Source: Phoronis australis
Lineage: Eukaryota; Phoronida; Phoronidae
Assembly: GCA_002633005.1 (NCBI GenBank)
Contig: NMRA01000551.1
Location: 140,809 to 204,808 of the forward strand
Direction of reading: 5' to 3'
DNA: 64,000 nt
Shown: piece by piece, positions 1 to 12,322 of the stretch
Layout of the letters: every line of letters begins with the position of its first letter
Position numbering within the stretch: the stretch's first letter is position 1
Notes under the pieces: generated by a model
Told to the model about the DNA's origin: nothing
Database searches by the model: none
The model's input: the letters and a program-made list of their open reading frames with translations, nothing else
Program-made: the position numbers and the translations under genes

Positions 1-2678
1 GATAACTGTGTGATAGCAAGAGATTCAAAAAACGCTGTTCAACGGATCCATTTTCCAAAATGACGTCAAGCAGCAGCAATTTTGCAAAACAAGTAAAGTA
101 CATAAAGACTCCCAATTCACAATAATTGCTGAACATGTGGCCATGGCATTTGCAACATGAAACATTCAAGGCCAGTGCTACATGACTACCACCTTGTTTT
201 CACACAGGATGCAGTGTGGATTTTGCAACACAAAAATGGAACACAAAATAACCAACCATTTTTTTTAGCAAAAGATACCAAAAATCAAAACAGAACCCAC
301 CAAAGACGAATTTCTAGTGACCTTTTGCTCAGTAAAAGCTATGGTCTCAAGGCGGAAACGGACTATTTTTAGCAGCTGTTTGTACAACTGAGTGGACACA
401 AAAAGGGAATCCATTGGTAGTGAGTTTCCATTACAAACATCACCCCTTCAAAAAGTTCTATTTTAGTAACAACCAACATTTTTTGTTTGTAGAGCTTTCA
501 AAGGGATTCCCCTCATGGGGAACGGAATCAGAAAAGCACCTTTTCAATGGAATTAGGTAGGAAAAGGCACTCTTCTGTGTCCAGAAAAGCCCTATCTGAG
601 CAACTTCTTCAGTAGAACCCGGAAACAAAACACACGATACAGAGAGGGCAAAGACAGGATTTCTCAACCTGATTCTTTGGACAAAGAATTGATTGCCTAT
701 CCAACTCATTCTAAGCTGTACTTTACACTGGTAGGGTAATCATTCCAGCCCCAGATAGGTCTAGTACTCCTCACACTAACTCCAATGGCATGTAGGAAAG
801 TAGCATTAACACACCTAAATAGGTATTATGGTAAATTTCCTGAAATTCAAACAAAAATAATTGCCAAAATGGTGATTTTTCATGTTAAAAATTACATCAA
901 TAGTTTGTTGATGACGGATGTACAGTCACTATAAATTGTGCAAATAATGAAGCAAACTTTTCATTCTATATATATTATATTCAAAGATTTTCATAAATAA
1001 AATTTCATCAGTGTTCCACCATATTGTGTTCTAAATTGAGAAAAAACTTTACAGCAACACGTTTCTAATGCATGTCAACTGTGTGTATTCAGTGAGGTGA
1101 TTCTTTAGGAGTTTGACAAGATCACACTAGTGGTCATGTTTCGTGTGAAAGTTCATAACCTTATAAGCATACACTGGCAAATAACTGCTGAAAAAAAACA
1201 CTTCTCAGAATGTTGAATGGGAAAAATGCTAGTAAACTCAATACTTTTATTGCACTGGCCAAGAGGTCTTGATGCGTCTCTAGCATTACAGAACACGCCC
1301 CCAGGCCTTCAGTAAGTCTGAGCTTTATCAAAGAGCTTTATCACAAAGAGCAAGAAAGACAGAAAATGTTGAACAATGAGCAAAGTATTTGAAAATAAAC
1401 CAAAATTACAGGTATAAGGCCTACTGCTTCTTCTCAGCAACTTAAAACATTCCATTTGCAATCTGAGAAAAGAATTGTTTTTAGATTTTAAAACCTTACT
1501 AGCTTAGTAACAAAAATGGGAGTCCCTCCAACTGGAAAACACCTTCACACAATATTTTGCCTAAATACTTAACACGGCTCAAAGGAGTGAGGGCTTGTTG
1601 AAACAAAAATAATTTAAGGACAGACTAACATCAAAGTTATGATTAGACTTAATGTGACACTTTTGTTCAATTTATCACACCTAACAAGTCAAAGGAAAGT
1701 TTAAACAGCACAAAGAATGCAGAGTAATTTCATTTAACTTCTCATGGCAAATTGACAGCACATTTATTTACATTACTTGAACAAACGTAATATCAACAAT
1801 AAGCCTATCCCAAACATTTGTGTTAGTAGATAATTCACTGAAGGATACCAATAGTAAGGTTGTACCATTAACAACAGTGACTGACAGTTCCATGTACCTA
1901 AATAAATGTTTTCAAACCATTTCCTGCAGTCAAAACAACAAAGTTAAATAACAGCTATATATTCCAGGTATAGAAACAACAAACCAGCAAGTTCACAGTT
2001 CCATTCAAGAGCATCTAAATTAATTGTGCTTCAAATAAGTTATAAAAAGTTATGTAATACACTGGCCTGGAGTCCTATCATACTGAAAATGCAATTGCCT
2101 GATGCATTGCCCCTGGTTTACAAAAACATTACTTGGGGGAAATTACATTAACTGCTAGCTTGGCAGCCAGGTGACAAGAGCTTGTTGTGAATTTGTCTGA
2201 GAAAGTCAATTAATTTACTGTACATGACATCTGAGTCCGTGCTGACAAGAAAACAATACCAGAACACTGGCAGACAAAGGGCAGACAAAGGACCCTATCA
2301 AATTGTTTTTAGAGCTGGGAAGGGTAAGGCCATCATATGTAAAGTAACTGTGGACTGGTTTTACATTGGTCAACATAACATTGCCATTCTCCTGACATGA
2401 ATAAGCAAAGTGTAAATTTTGCTCAAGAGAAAAATTTTGTTCCTTCCTGTTACCAGCTGAGTTTACATTGAGAGGTGTATACATATACAGAAGTCTGACA
2501 TATGTTTTAACTCTTGGTGAAAGGTTTAGCTGCATTTACCAAATGATAATCCAGATTTAAACTGGCTTTCAGGGAAAATGAAACATTAAGAATTCTAGAC
2601 CAGCAACTGACTACAAAAGTCAGTTACCCCCAAAAGTGGAATATTTTGGCACAGATAATAATTTGCCATCAAAAGAAA
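1..2678. other. No supported gene
   Basis: Both strands were read. The open frames here are short, lack splice context and look like chance. AATAAA-like hexamers on the minus strand near 1245 and 1763 could belong to the 3' UTR of the candidate small gene ending at 2679. Position 1019-1038 holds one copy of a 20-bp motif that recurs five times in the window. If peroxidasin continues to the left, all of this is also inside its first intron. Confidence 0.4.
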
Positions 2679-3909
2679 TCAGGGGTGCTGTACATAGAAC
2701 AAAGTTCTTGCAAGAAAACCAAGATCACACAGGACCTCATGAGTGAAATGCGAGTGATTCGCGAGCAAGCTGGAGACCTTTCTAGTACAAACTAGCAAAA
2801 TGGCCAACAGTGAAGTCATTGGTCCAAGAGGATTGGATGTTGAGTAATGGGAGAACACTAAGGTTTCCCCATTTCTCATGTTACCAAACACACTCCAAAT
2901 TTTGTAAAAAAATGGACCTGGTAAAACCACCAACTTTGAGGACTACCTTTGTTTATTTTGAAAAGGAACCACTGACAAAGACAGAGCTACTTAAATAAAC
3001 GTCACCAGTCCTTAACAACTAATTAAAGTGAAATTAAGTGAACTTGATCTGTGGCTAGTTTGACCACAGCCAGTGATAGACCACAAGTCTTGTTTGGCTG
3101 GGGTCACTGGAAACCAGCCATCAGTGATAGATGGCACTGAACAAAGACTCCCTGCTGATCTGTTGACAATTAATCAGCAGGGAATGGCTGGGACTACACT
3201 GGGTTTGGTCTGTTTATTGTTTGAACAGCCAGAGCTCAGGTCAACAATGGCTTGAGCAGTAAATCCTTTCCCCAATACTTCCTCACTTGAAAACCTGGGA
3301 GGCATTCTCTAGAGGTGGAAATCTCACAAAAACGCAAGAAAACACACAATTTCGTAAAGTACATGATCACATTAACTTCCTAAAGCAAGATTCTTGTGTC
3401 TATGAAACTCTACCCTGGCCTGCATACTGCAGATGTCACAAATTTGCAAACAATGCAAGATCACGCACTAGTCATCGCGAGACATCGGTATGCATTACAA
3501 GTGAAGCACCGGATACCTGAATTGTATTTACAAAAGCTTTTCTGATGTAGGAAATCACTGGCAGTTACCATATTGGCAGAACAGTACTTCTTCTTCTCAA
3601 AACGGTTAATAAATGCTACAATTGATTCAACAGAGTAATTTTTTCGTTATCTTTTAATTGCTGTGAAATACTGTCCTCCGAAAATTTGAAGGAGAGTAAA
3701 TTACTAACGTGGCTAACTGACTGAAATTGCTGACTACAGTTATTACTGGTAAATGATTTAGAGAAGAGATTAGTTATAAACTCACCAGCACTCAATATTT
3801 TGGAGTCCTTAATTTTTTGTAATTTGTAATGACCCCTCAAATATTCATATTGACTGCTGCTGTGGTAGGCCAAATATCGTTTTAATTCCTTCTCTAAACT
3901 TTTCGCCAT
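2679..3909 (-). CDS. Candidate small three-exon gene, 89-aa protein, unrecognised
   Basis: Not recognised. I join 3909-3786, 3615-3569 and 2777-2679. Exon 1 starts at an ATG in good context (GACATGG) and reads MAKSLEKELKRYLAYH, a basic probable helix. It ends at a near-consensus donor (GTGAGTTTAT). Exon 2 follows a 170-bp intron after TTGTAG, keeps frame, reads FINRFEKKKYCSANM and ends at GTAACT. Exon 3 begins after AAAG, reads VSSLLANHSHFTHEVL and stops at TGA. All phases agree (1, then 0). No signal peptide, membrane segment or known motif is visible. It lies 3.7 kb downstream of peroxidasin exon 1 on the same strand, so it would be nested in that gene's intron 1. Exon 1 is the best supported part; the exon 3 acceptor is weak. 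An alternative is a longer gene with other downstream exons. Confidence 0.35.
3786..3909 (-). CDS. Exon 1 of the candidate small gene
   Basis: 124 bp, 41 codons plus one base. The start is set by the ATG at 3909-3907, and the exon ends at the donor GTGAGT read on the minus strand. The frame continues open past the donor to about 3616, but the donor is close to ideal, so I end the exon there. Confidence 0.45.
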
Positions 3910-4598
3910 GTCACAGAGATCTTGTGACTAGATCCTGTGTATTTTCTATAACGAGCCGTCATTTTACCACAGCGCCACCTGCACGTCGCCTAACATGTTT
4001 TTAAAGCTGCATTGTGCCTTCTTTATCTGGCTAAAAACAAAAATCGAGTTAGGCTTTTTACTCCCATAAAATCAGTCTGCTAATATTCCTTACCATGATA
4101 GGATTACCAACACGAACATCAAAACTCACAGTTTATTGGGGTTGAGACCGATTTTAAGGGAATAGAAGGCCTAACTAGATTTTTGATTTAAGCCCGCTAA
4201 ACAGGATGAAATGTAGCTTTAAGTAACCTCAAAATATGACCACTTACAGTTACCTCTATCAAGCTATTGCACAACAGTTGTGTGTTCAATGTGTTCAATG
4301 TGCTCAAAGGCTAAGTTTTTCACTGACTTTCAATACTGCGCTGATTTTAGCGTGTGCACTAAGAACATGCTGAGACGATGCGGCTTATGACTGCATTGAT
4401 ATAACCTTATGACATTTATTATTTTGTAATAAAAACAACTGTTATATGACTGCAAAATATAGTATACAAATGATAGTTTCTTTGTCTATTCCGGGCAGTT
4501 AAAATCTCTCCACAAGGTTTTGGGTTAAAAACTACAAGGTGACTGACTGCACATAATCAAAAGCCACGAATTAGTTAACCAAAGTAATTATATTATAA

Positions 4599-5092
4599 GG
4601 CCCTTTCACACTAACGCCAACGCCTCAATGTTTTGGAGAGTTGCAGTTAGTATGAACCGTTACCTTCAATCCTGGATTGAAGTTAACAGCACCAGTTAAC
4701 TTCGCAGTAAACAAGTGCATTTAACAGCGGAGCATCGATGCTGCGGTGCAGTATGAACGGTCAACTTTGGTCCTATTGAAGTTACTGCCAGGTGTCACTG
4801 TTATCGTCAACAGTTAAAGGGCAGTGTTGTCGCTAATAGTTCCTTATATTTTGGTCGAATAATCACCGATCGAATTAGAAATAAGTTTTATGTCAATTAA
4901 CATTTGTAAATGTTACCAAATTGTCACATTAAATAATCTTAGCATGCAGTGCAACCTTGTGATTACTTCGATGACAACAGCGTTTACTTTGCTGTCCATT
5001 AACTCACAAAAGACGGCATGAACGATTCAGTTAACTTTGCAGTTTATGTCGACGTTCTGCTCAGACCTGTGTTAAGTCAGTCTCAAAAGGCC
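4599..5092. mobile_element. MITE-like element, about 0.5 kb, family copy 1
   Basis: The ends are inverted repeats: the left end reads GGCCCTTTCACACTAAC and the right end, reverse complemented, GGCCTTTTGAGACTGAC. TATA-like bases flank both sides. No coding capacity. A truncated inverted copy lies at about 54518-54940 and a fragment at about 40539-40680. Shared internal tracts include AGTATGAACGGTCAACTTTGG and the GTTAACTGGTGCTGTTAA tract. Superfamily not assigned. Confidence 0.6.
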
Positions 5093-6074
5093 TATATAAC
5101 TATTATTGGCTTTCATAATCGTTCATTATAATATTTTTGGGTCTGAAAACTATCACACTGACCTCAAAAAAGACCATAACTGCATATACGGAACATTAAT
5201 GCTGAGCACAGGCTGCTTTACGGGTTGAGGGGTTCAGGCCCTCCCCTTGTGCCTCCCACTAACAAACGGAGAAAAGTTTAGCGAATTCCTATTCTATCAT
5301 TAAATACTCATTACCACTTATCATCAGCCAGCGTGGAAAAATTGACAAGGAAACATCCTTAGACTTTTTGAAACCATTGATTAATAGTAGCTTGGCATTT
5401 AAAACCGGGGTCTCCTTATAAATTCATCTAAGAATACTTGTTTACATAGGTACCCCAACAATCTGGCAAACTTTCCATGACAAAAACAACAAGTCTCATG
5501 CCACATTGGTCATAAACAAATATTCTGCTTCTTAAGCATACAGATGGAATAAAAAATCTACTAAAAGTCACTGCACCTTTTGATATTGCAAGTTAAGTGA
5601 ATTCTGGCTTCAAATCACCCCTGTCTCCTACAAAAAGGTCAATAGAATTTCCATGCAGTACTTAAATAAAAACTATATTATTGGCATAGACCCTTCGCTA
5701 TAACTTTAAATGTAGTCCTCTGGTGCTTCAGCTCTGCAGTGGGACAGTTTCAACATTGTATAACCTTATCACAGCAGGCTTCAGTGGACATTGAAACTAG
5801 CTTAAATCCTTAAATATTTATGCAGGTAGTTAGCAGTTAATCCAAACAGACTGATCAGATTATGGCTTCAAATGAAATGAAAAAGTAAGTCGTGACTGAA
5901 TAGGGTCAGGTATCACATACCAGACAAAAATGTTTCTTTAAACTGTTAGAGTAATAAATAGTTGTCTGACATGATGAAAATGTTGTGAACATGGCTTACC
6001 ACATAAAAAGGCTTTAAGATCCTAAGAACGTTCACAAAAAATAAAGTTAGTTTGGAAACAGTTTGAACCTTTGC

Positions 6075-6206
6075 AACCAGTTGTCTGAATGATATGACTA
6101 GGTGAGAACCAGTTGTCTGTATGATATGACTAGGTGAGAACCGGTTGTCTGTATGATATGACTTGGTGGGAACCAGTTGTCTGTATAACACGACTAGGTG
6201 AGAACC
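6075..6206. repeat. 32-bp minisatellite, 4 copies
   Basis: Four consecutive units of AACCAGTTGTCTGTATGATA plus TGACTAGGTGAG, the last more diverged. The minus-strand open frame across it is a by-product of the repeat. Confidence 0.85.
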
Positions 6207-7571
6207 AATCCTTGTGGCTTCATCACATACTGTGCACAAGTTTGTGAAGTCCTCGGAAAAAATGTTTTAGTTCTAAGACAAGTTAAGAAGTAGAAAAGTA
6301 ATCACAGTGATTGTGAGCCACATATACAGACAGACTGTTGCCAAATATCTCTATTCTGACAATAGTTATTACTTGTAAACACCACTATTAAATGTTTGCA
6401 CTTGGTTTTGTTGTCCTTCACCCTTGAGGCAATGCGTATTCATAGTGAATAATGGCCTGTTTTGTGTCTATAAACAGACCTGCTTTCATTTCCACTCATA
6501 TGGCATTGAACAGTAACTTCAAGGTTAGGGATTAGACTAGATCTTCTTTGTTGTCAGGACACTCACACTGTCCCCTACATTACAGAATAATGTGGCCATC
6601 CTGAAAGTTGTCTGGATGAAAACTGGGATTTCATGATAAAAAACTTACAACACAAGGATACTTATATGAGAATTGCGCAGTGTTTCAATGACATGCATGA
6701 GTATAACATAGCTGTGATGTCACTTGAGCAACTGAAATGGCACAGTGATTATTGATAACAGTGTTGAATTAAAAAATGCATTTCAAAATTGCTTAAAACT
6801 TTCGAACTTTGAATTACTCCTTTAATCCATACAAACGACAGAAAAAGGTGGAATATATCATCTCCGGATCAGCCCCAAATTGCAGGCTTGGAAGTTGAGG
6901 TGATTCCATTGTCTACCAAATGTTCAGAAGTGTTCACTTCTGAAACAATTCAGGGACAATTTTTTCCCAATAGGAACAAGAAGTATTTGACATAATAGTC
7001 TTAATTTGCAAACACAAAATTCACCAACTACAACTGTCAGGACTAGTGAAAAGATAGACAGTGACCACCGGAGCCAGTGGAGACAGTGGTCACTGTCGAA
7101 TGAAAAGATGCAATGTTCACGTTTCGACTTTATCCATTTTTAAGCTAATGCCAAGGGTCTAAATGATCGCGGTTTTGACACTTTTGCTTGTAGGCTTTGA
7201 AACTAGAAGGACTCTATTTGTTTTTAAAACTAGGGGATAAAACAAAAACGGTTAAAACAATTTAAAAGTATAATACTTTAAAAAATTGTTTTAAACAGTG
7301 AACGTAACTTGATTTCTTTGTTTCGCTTCAACTATATTTATCACGCATCAAAAATTATGAGTCAACAGGTCAACAACAGAAAGTTTAAAATATGTGAATA
7401 AGATTGCCAAGGATGAAGAATGTGTTTGAAGCAAGCGATCTACAAGGCATAGTGATAAAGAGGACTAAAGTGATCTACGACGGGATGTTCACTCTAAGCA
7501 GTTTAGATTTCCCTCGGTCTCAGTGAACGAAAGTACCGGTAAAACTCTTAAATAATAAGATGAAAACTTAC

Positions 7572-7726
7572 AGTATAGTCGTGTCTTTGGACACTTTTGG
7601 AATGCGATCCAGTTGCAGGAACATGCAACGAACGGTTGTTCGGAAGCACAGGCATCTGTGAGGGCAAGACTGCGCTGATACGAGGGCTGTAACGCCAAGG
7701 AAGATCAACAGCTTGAAAGCTCCCAT
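7572..7726 (-). CDS. PXDN: Peroxidasin, first coding exon (partial gene)
   Basis: 155 bp, 51 codons plus two bases, ending at the donor GTAAGTTTTC. The protein begins with a signal peptide ([19 protein letters not shown], residues 1-19) followed by an LRR N-terminal cap, [16 protein letters not shown], with the spacing Cys-x3-Cys-x-Cys-x6-Cys. It continues [14 protein letters not shown]. This cap and its [10 protein letters not shown] core are very close to vertebrate peroxidasin, and the exon stops just where the first LRR should begin. Peroxidasin is a secreted haem peroxidase with LRR, Ig and VWC domains that forms hypobromous acid and makes sulfilimine cross-links in collagen IV. Only the N-terminus is present; the remaining exons must lie left of position 1. 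A different LRR protein is possible but less likely given the RTTVRCM match. Confidence 0.88.
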
Positions 7727-8429
7727 TCCGACACACTAACTGCTGACCGGCGACTGAACTGAGCAGATCAGCTGTGAGGGCGGACAACACAGCTAACACA
7801 TCGACTAAGAAAATAGTGCACAACCCCTTCACAACTTAACTACATATTGCAGGGTTCCCATTGAATGAAAAGCCATTAAACCCATTAAACATCGTCAATG
7901 AAATACATGTAAAAATATTAGAGAACCAGTTTATGAGTCTTTTGATGTTCATGAACTTGTAAATAATGAAGTTTCGCACACGAAGGCGTTAGAATATCTT
8001 GACATTTGGCTTCCGTTATCACCTGTGGGTCTGATATTCCTGCCTTTGATGTTGTAATAAAAAGTTCTTATGTTAAATGGTGATCTCCTAAAATAATTGT
8101 TGTTATGAATAATCAAGAAAGTGGTGTGGCTTGTTTTATTGCAGAATTAGGTACGAGTCTTCAAGAGTCTACCGTGCCATCTATCGGCCGTAAGTTTGAG
8201 ATTCCAGAGAAAGTTGCCAGCCGGGCTATGTGCTACAGGAACGTGTGAATGCAAAACATGTTACAGTAGTAACTGGATTTGAGTGAACAGCGGTTACTTT
8301 AACCAAATGTTGTGAGCTCCCTACCCGAGACGTATTTAACAGTTTTAGGTTATGAACCACCTTATCGACTAGTCTGCGTATTAGCCGAATATCTATGAAG
8401 TAGATTTTAACTCGATAAAAGTATGCGAT

Positions 8430-8775
8430 TATTTTCTGTAAGTAGAAACCAAGTAAAATTTGCTAATTGACTTAACCAATCTGTCATTCATTGGGTCACG
8501 TAATAATATCTTTTTGGTAAAATTTGCTAAAGAAGAAAGGTGCATGAATAACAAAACAACGGCCTCAGTAATACGACCAAATTTCATTTGATATAAATGT
8601 TCTAGATGATGTCTCAAAAACATTGTAGTTTGATTACTTATCATTTCGTTTTCGACTTGAGCAACTTTTGAATTTTTTAAATTCCATTTTGGATAACTCT
8701 TCCTGAAAAAATTGAGCATTTTAAAATCTATTCATAAAAGCGTTTTGAAGAACAGTGCACAAAGCATAGTATCTT
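8430..8775. repeat. Dispersed repeat family R1, copy 1
   Basis: It shares ordered blocks with 9620-9985 and 37290-37545: an AAGGTGCATGAATAGCAAAAC tract, then a GATATGAATGTTC tract, a poly-T region and a GCATAGTATC end block. The copies are strongly diverged. No coding capacity and no obvious terminal repeats. Confidence 0.5.
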
Positions 8776-9619
8776 AGATACGATGTCCCGTAGATCGCCA
8801 AATCTGGACAATTTTCTTAGGTCCTACGTACAAACTCGCACGCAGAATCAACTTGTGGAAGTCGTTACGAATAGTTTATTGTTTTGCATAAAATCACTCG
8901 GTATCCGGTCTACTGAAATATTGATACAGCTCCGAATACGACAAAATGGTTCGTATTTGTGACTATGAAAACTTCGTGGCCACAACAGTTGCAAATTAAA
9001 CATGACCAAAAACAATTCAAAGAAACGTTTTCCGTTATCTCGTAAAAACAGAATTATGCGAAATTATCTAATATAATGTAAAAAATGTGTCAGTCGTTTT
9101 GAGGCATTTTCAATCGATTCGTATATCTACAAACGCAAAGTCGGCTTCGGCATTCCGCAGGTTGTTTGGGATCAAGGGGTGGCAAATATTCTGGGCGCCA
9201 GAGGGCGCGACATAGAACAGTTGTGAGTGGTGCGGCGATACTGGGGGGATGGACTGGCGAAGTCTGTTGAGTCATGAGCCATTTTACCATGATGTTCACA
9301 TTTTAAAAACCTTTACCGTTTAAATCTGACATTTTCAATGTTAAAGACTATCCGCGTCAATTTTCAACCTTAATCTAAATCGGTCATTTTTCATAGGGTT
9401 AAACTTTAATGCTACACCGGCTGCATTTTTTGGTCGCGTCCGCGGGTGGGGCGGTCCCGGGTACCCTTAAATTCTCTTTATTTAGAAACCGTTTACAAAG
9501 GTAACTAAAACCATTCAACTCAATATCGCCAGCAGATCACAGAACCCTTTATTGCGTTTTTAAACTTATGTAAACCTCACTGACCAGTCCGTACAGTTAG
9601 CCGGATATTAAATTATACA

Positions 9620-9985
9620 ATTTAACTATGCAAAAGTAAATATTTTCTGAGAGCAGAAACTCCGTAGAATCATGTCGTTAATAAGGTCACGTGAACCTGC
9701 AATTTTAAGAAAAAATTTGAGAAAAGAAAGGTGCACTCATAGCAAAACAACAGGATCAATGATACAACAAATTTTCGTGATATGAATGTTCCAAATAAAA
9801 ACTCAAAAAATGTTACAGTTTCCTAAATTATCGTTTTTGCTTTATGTAACTTTTAATTTTTTTCATTAAAATCCTACAAGTCCTATTTTCGATAGCCCCT
9901 CATGCAAAAGTGGAACATTTTAAAAGGCTGTTTTATTACCGTTCTCAATACTCTGAAGGAACCGCAAGAACAAAATGCAAAGCCT
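9620..9985. repeat. Dispersed repeat family R1, copy 2
   Basis: Same block order as the copy at 8430-8775, in the same orientation and about 1.2 kb away. Includes CCCCTCATGCAAAAGTGGAA, which is also found almost unchanged near 37460. Confidence 0.5.
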
Positions 9986-10151
9986 GTTCGTGAAATCATC
10001 AAGGAAAGTGCCAGGCAGCCGAGGTGCTCAGTACCTACAGTTGTACCGTCATCATACTCATGGGCGCACCCAGGGGGCGCTCGGGTGGCTCAAACCACAG
10101 CCATTCAGTTTTCATTAAATATCACAGAACTAAAACAGTAACATTAGAATG

Positions 10152-10157
10152 TTTATT
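10152..10157 (-). terminator. Possible poly(A) signal (AATAAA)
   Basis: TTTATT on the plus strand reads AATAAA on the minus strand. It is about 3 kb beyond the POMGNT1 stop codon. It was chosen only because no nearer canonical hexamer was noticed; a variant hexamer closer in could be used instead. Confidence 0.2.
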
Positions 10158-12174
10158 TAAAGTTGACAATGTCAGTTTCTTGCTCAAAATGTCTCAGTAA
10201 GCATCAACAAGGTGCAACTTAACACTTGGTAATTAAGTTGCCATAAACAATTTTCTTGTGCCAAAAAACAAAACAACTTTCTTCACAGAACCTATTTTTT
10301 CATCCAATGAAACATAAAAATATTATAAGCCTGGTTGAATAGAACTTGGTAACAACAAAAAACATGAAATTCCTTGGACAAGTCAAACTACATGTTTTGG
10401 CTGCTGAAGGTAACCAACTAATCAGCTAATCAGCCAGTTCCTTCTCAAGGCTAAAAATCATTTTTAATCCCAGAAAGGAACAAGATAAGATCGTGTAAAA
10501 AATACGCAAACTAACTTTCCAGGAGACAGGATGTAACACAGATGGTCCAATGTATCAGCCGACTACAATAGGTTTTCGTCAGCAACTGGGATACCTGCTG
10601 CACTTTGCACTTTCGTTGTTAAATAACAGTTGATCGTACATGGGGGGATGGGTAATTTGACACCCAGTCATGGATCAACAGGGGGCGCTGTTGAATTGTT
10701 ACCTGGGTGTTAACTTAACCCCTTGTATGGTCAAAAGCTATAATAGCAACGAAAGCGTGGCAGGTATCTCAGTCGCTGATGAAAGCTGACTAAAATCGAC
10801 TGAAAATTTGACCACCTGCATTATATCCCGTATTCAAGTAAATTTGCACATTTCTAACATGATATCAGAAGACAATGAACAATCTATTTCATCAACTTTA
10901 TAATGTTACCTAGTTCAAATAAAAGTTGGTGCGGACGTATTGCACCTTCAACATTCATATCTCGCATACATTTACATGTAACATTCAAGATATTCTTGAT
11001 TATACAAGCACACAATTTCACAATGTTGGGCTATCTTTCTAATTACTCAAATACAGCAGCAGTATAAGTTACAGACCATTCAAATGTACAGCTCTTCTAA
11101 AATTTCATTAATATTTACAAATAATTCAAAAAGAGACCCATCATAAACTACTTACAAAGATATACAAACGCTCCACAAAAAGTGGGATAATATCTACACC
11201 ATGAGATTTCAACAACTGAGTTGACTGGTCAGTTTGACAAAACGAGACATTTCTGTACCCACGAAAAGGTGATAGAACACAAATATTATTTTAAAGATAT
11301 AAAAGTACTGGGGAAAAGACTGAGCACCCAGAACACAAAATGTGTTCTGTACACAATAATTGATATTTTTTACTATCACTGTTAGTTATAAAAATGTGAA
11401 CTGAATATTCGACACTCATTCAGTTTACAAAATCACATCACAGCCACCAGATATAGAAATGGTCAGTTAATACACTGCTAGACAATTTCAAGCATTCCAC
11501 GATTCTTAATCATTATCAGAGAATACACACCACTGTTGTGGACAACCTGCTATTTAATCAGTGCTGCCAACCCGTCCAAAACATAACCAGTAACCTTCAA
11601 ACTAAAATCCATATTTTGCAAGTGATAACCTACGACAATTTCTAAAACTTTATATTTTAATTTCAATCAAAAGATGGCAAGATGCACCTTAAAACAACAC
11701 ATTGGAGTTTCAGGTCATGTTCAAGTCAAATGGCTTACCACATTGTGCCATTGGCATGGTTGATTTCTTCCCAACAGTCAAAGGGTTTCGTGAAATCTCA
11801 GTGATTTCTGAGCGACATTGACGTAGAGGCACCTAGGCTCTCAGTATTAAGTTGATGCAACTAAATGTGGTGAATTTTTTACCCTTTTCTAAATTTAATC
11901 TAATTTGTTCGAATTCATTTGCCTCCAAAATTCTGAGCTCACAACTTTACATGAGTTTTTACAGTACATGATATGAAAATTTCAAAATTTACCAGAACAC
12001 ATGATCTACCAGATTTTCCTGACCTGAACTTTGCCAATCTAGATTCAAAAATGCCTAAGTCAACCTGAAAGTTACCATCAACTGATTTTTAAAGAAAAAT
12101 CAATGCTCAAAATCCGTAACATTTGAACATCCATAGATAACTATTTTAATGCCCTAATAGTGTGTAAACTACGG

Positions 12175-12322
12175 GTAAATCTGTAAGAGGTGGCAGCACT
12201 GTTCAGTGAACTGATGGTTTGTGAGAACAACTCCAGTAACAGTGCTGTAAATCTGCAAGAGGTGGCAGCACTGTTCAGTGAACTGATGGTTTGTGAGAAC
12301 AACTCCAGTAACAGTGCTGTAA
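12175..12322. repeat. 72-bp tandem duplication
   Basis: Two nearly identical 72-bp units beginning GTAAATCTGTAAGAGGTGGC and GTAAATCTGCAAGAGGTGGC. Downstream of the POMGNT1 stop, possibly in the 3' UTR. Confidence 0.9.

Larger units (their letters stand above)
3910..7571. other. Non-coding stretch with MITE and 32-bp minisatellite
   Basis: Apart from the repeats listed separately (4599-5092 and 6075-6206) I see no coding exon. I looked for the 72-bp LRR exons that should follow peroxidasin exon 1 on the minus strand and did not find them, which implies a first intron longer than 7.5 kb. Confidence 0.4.

Noticed and set aside
7489-7832. Two ORFs of 69 and 94 codons over the peroxidasin exon
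   Set aside because: They read the wrong frames. The third frame gives the signal peptide and LRR cap with a proper donor.
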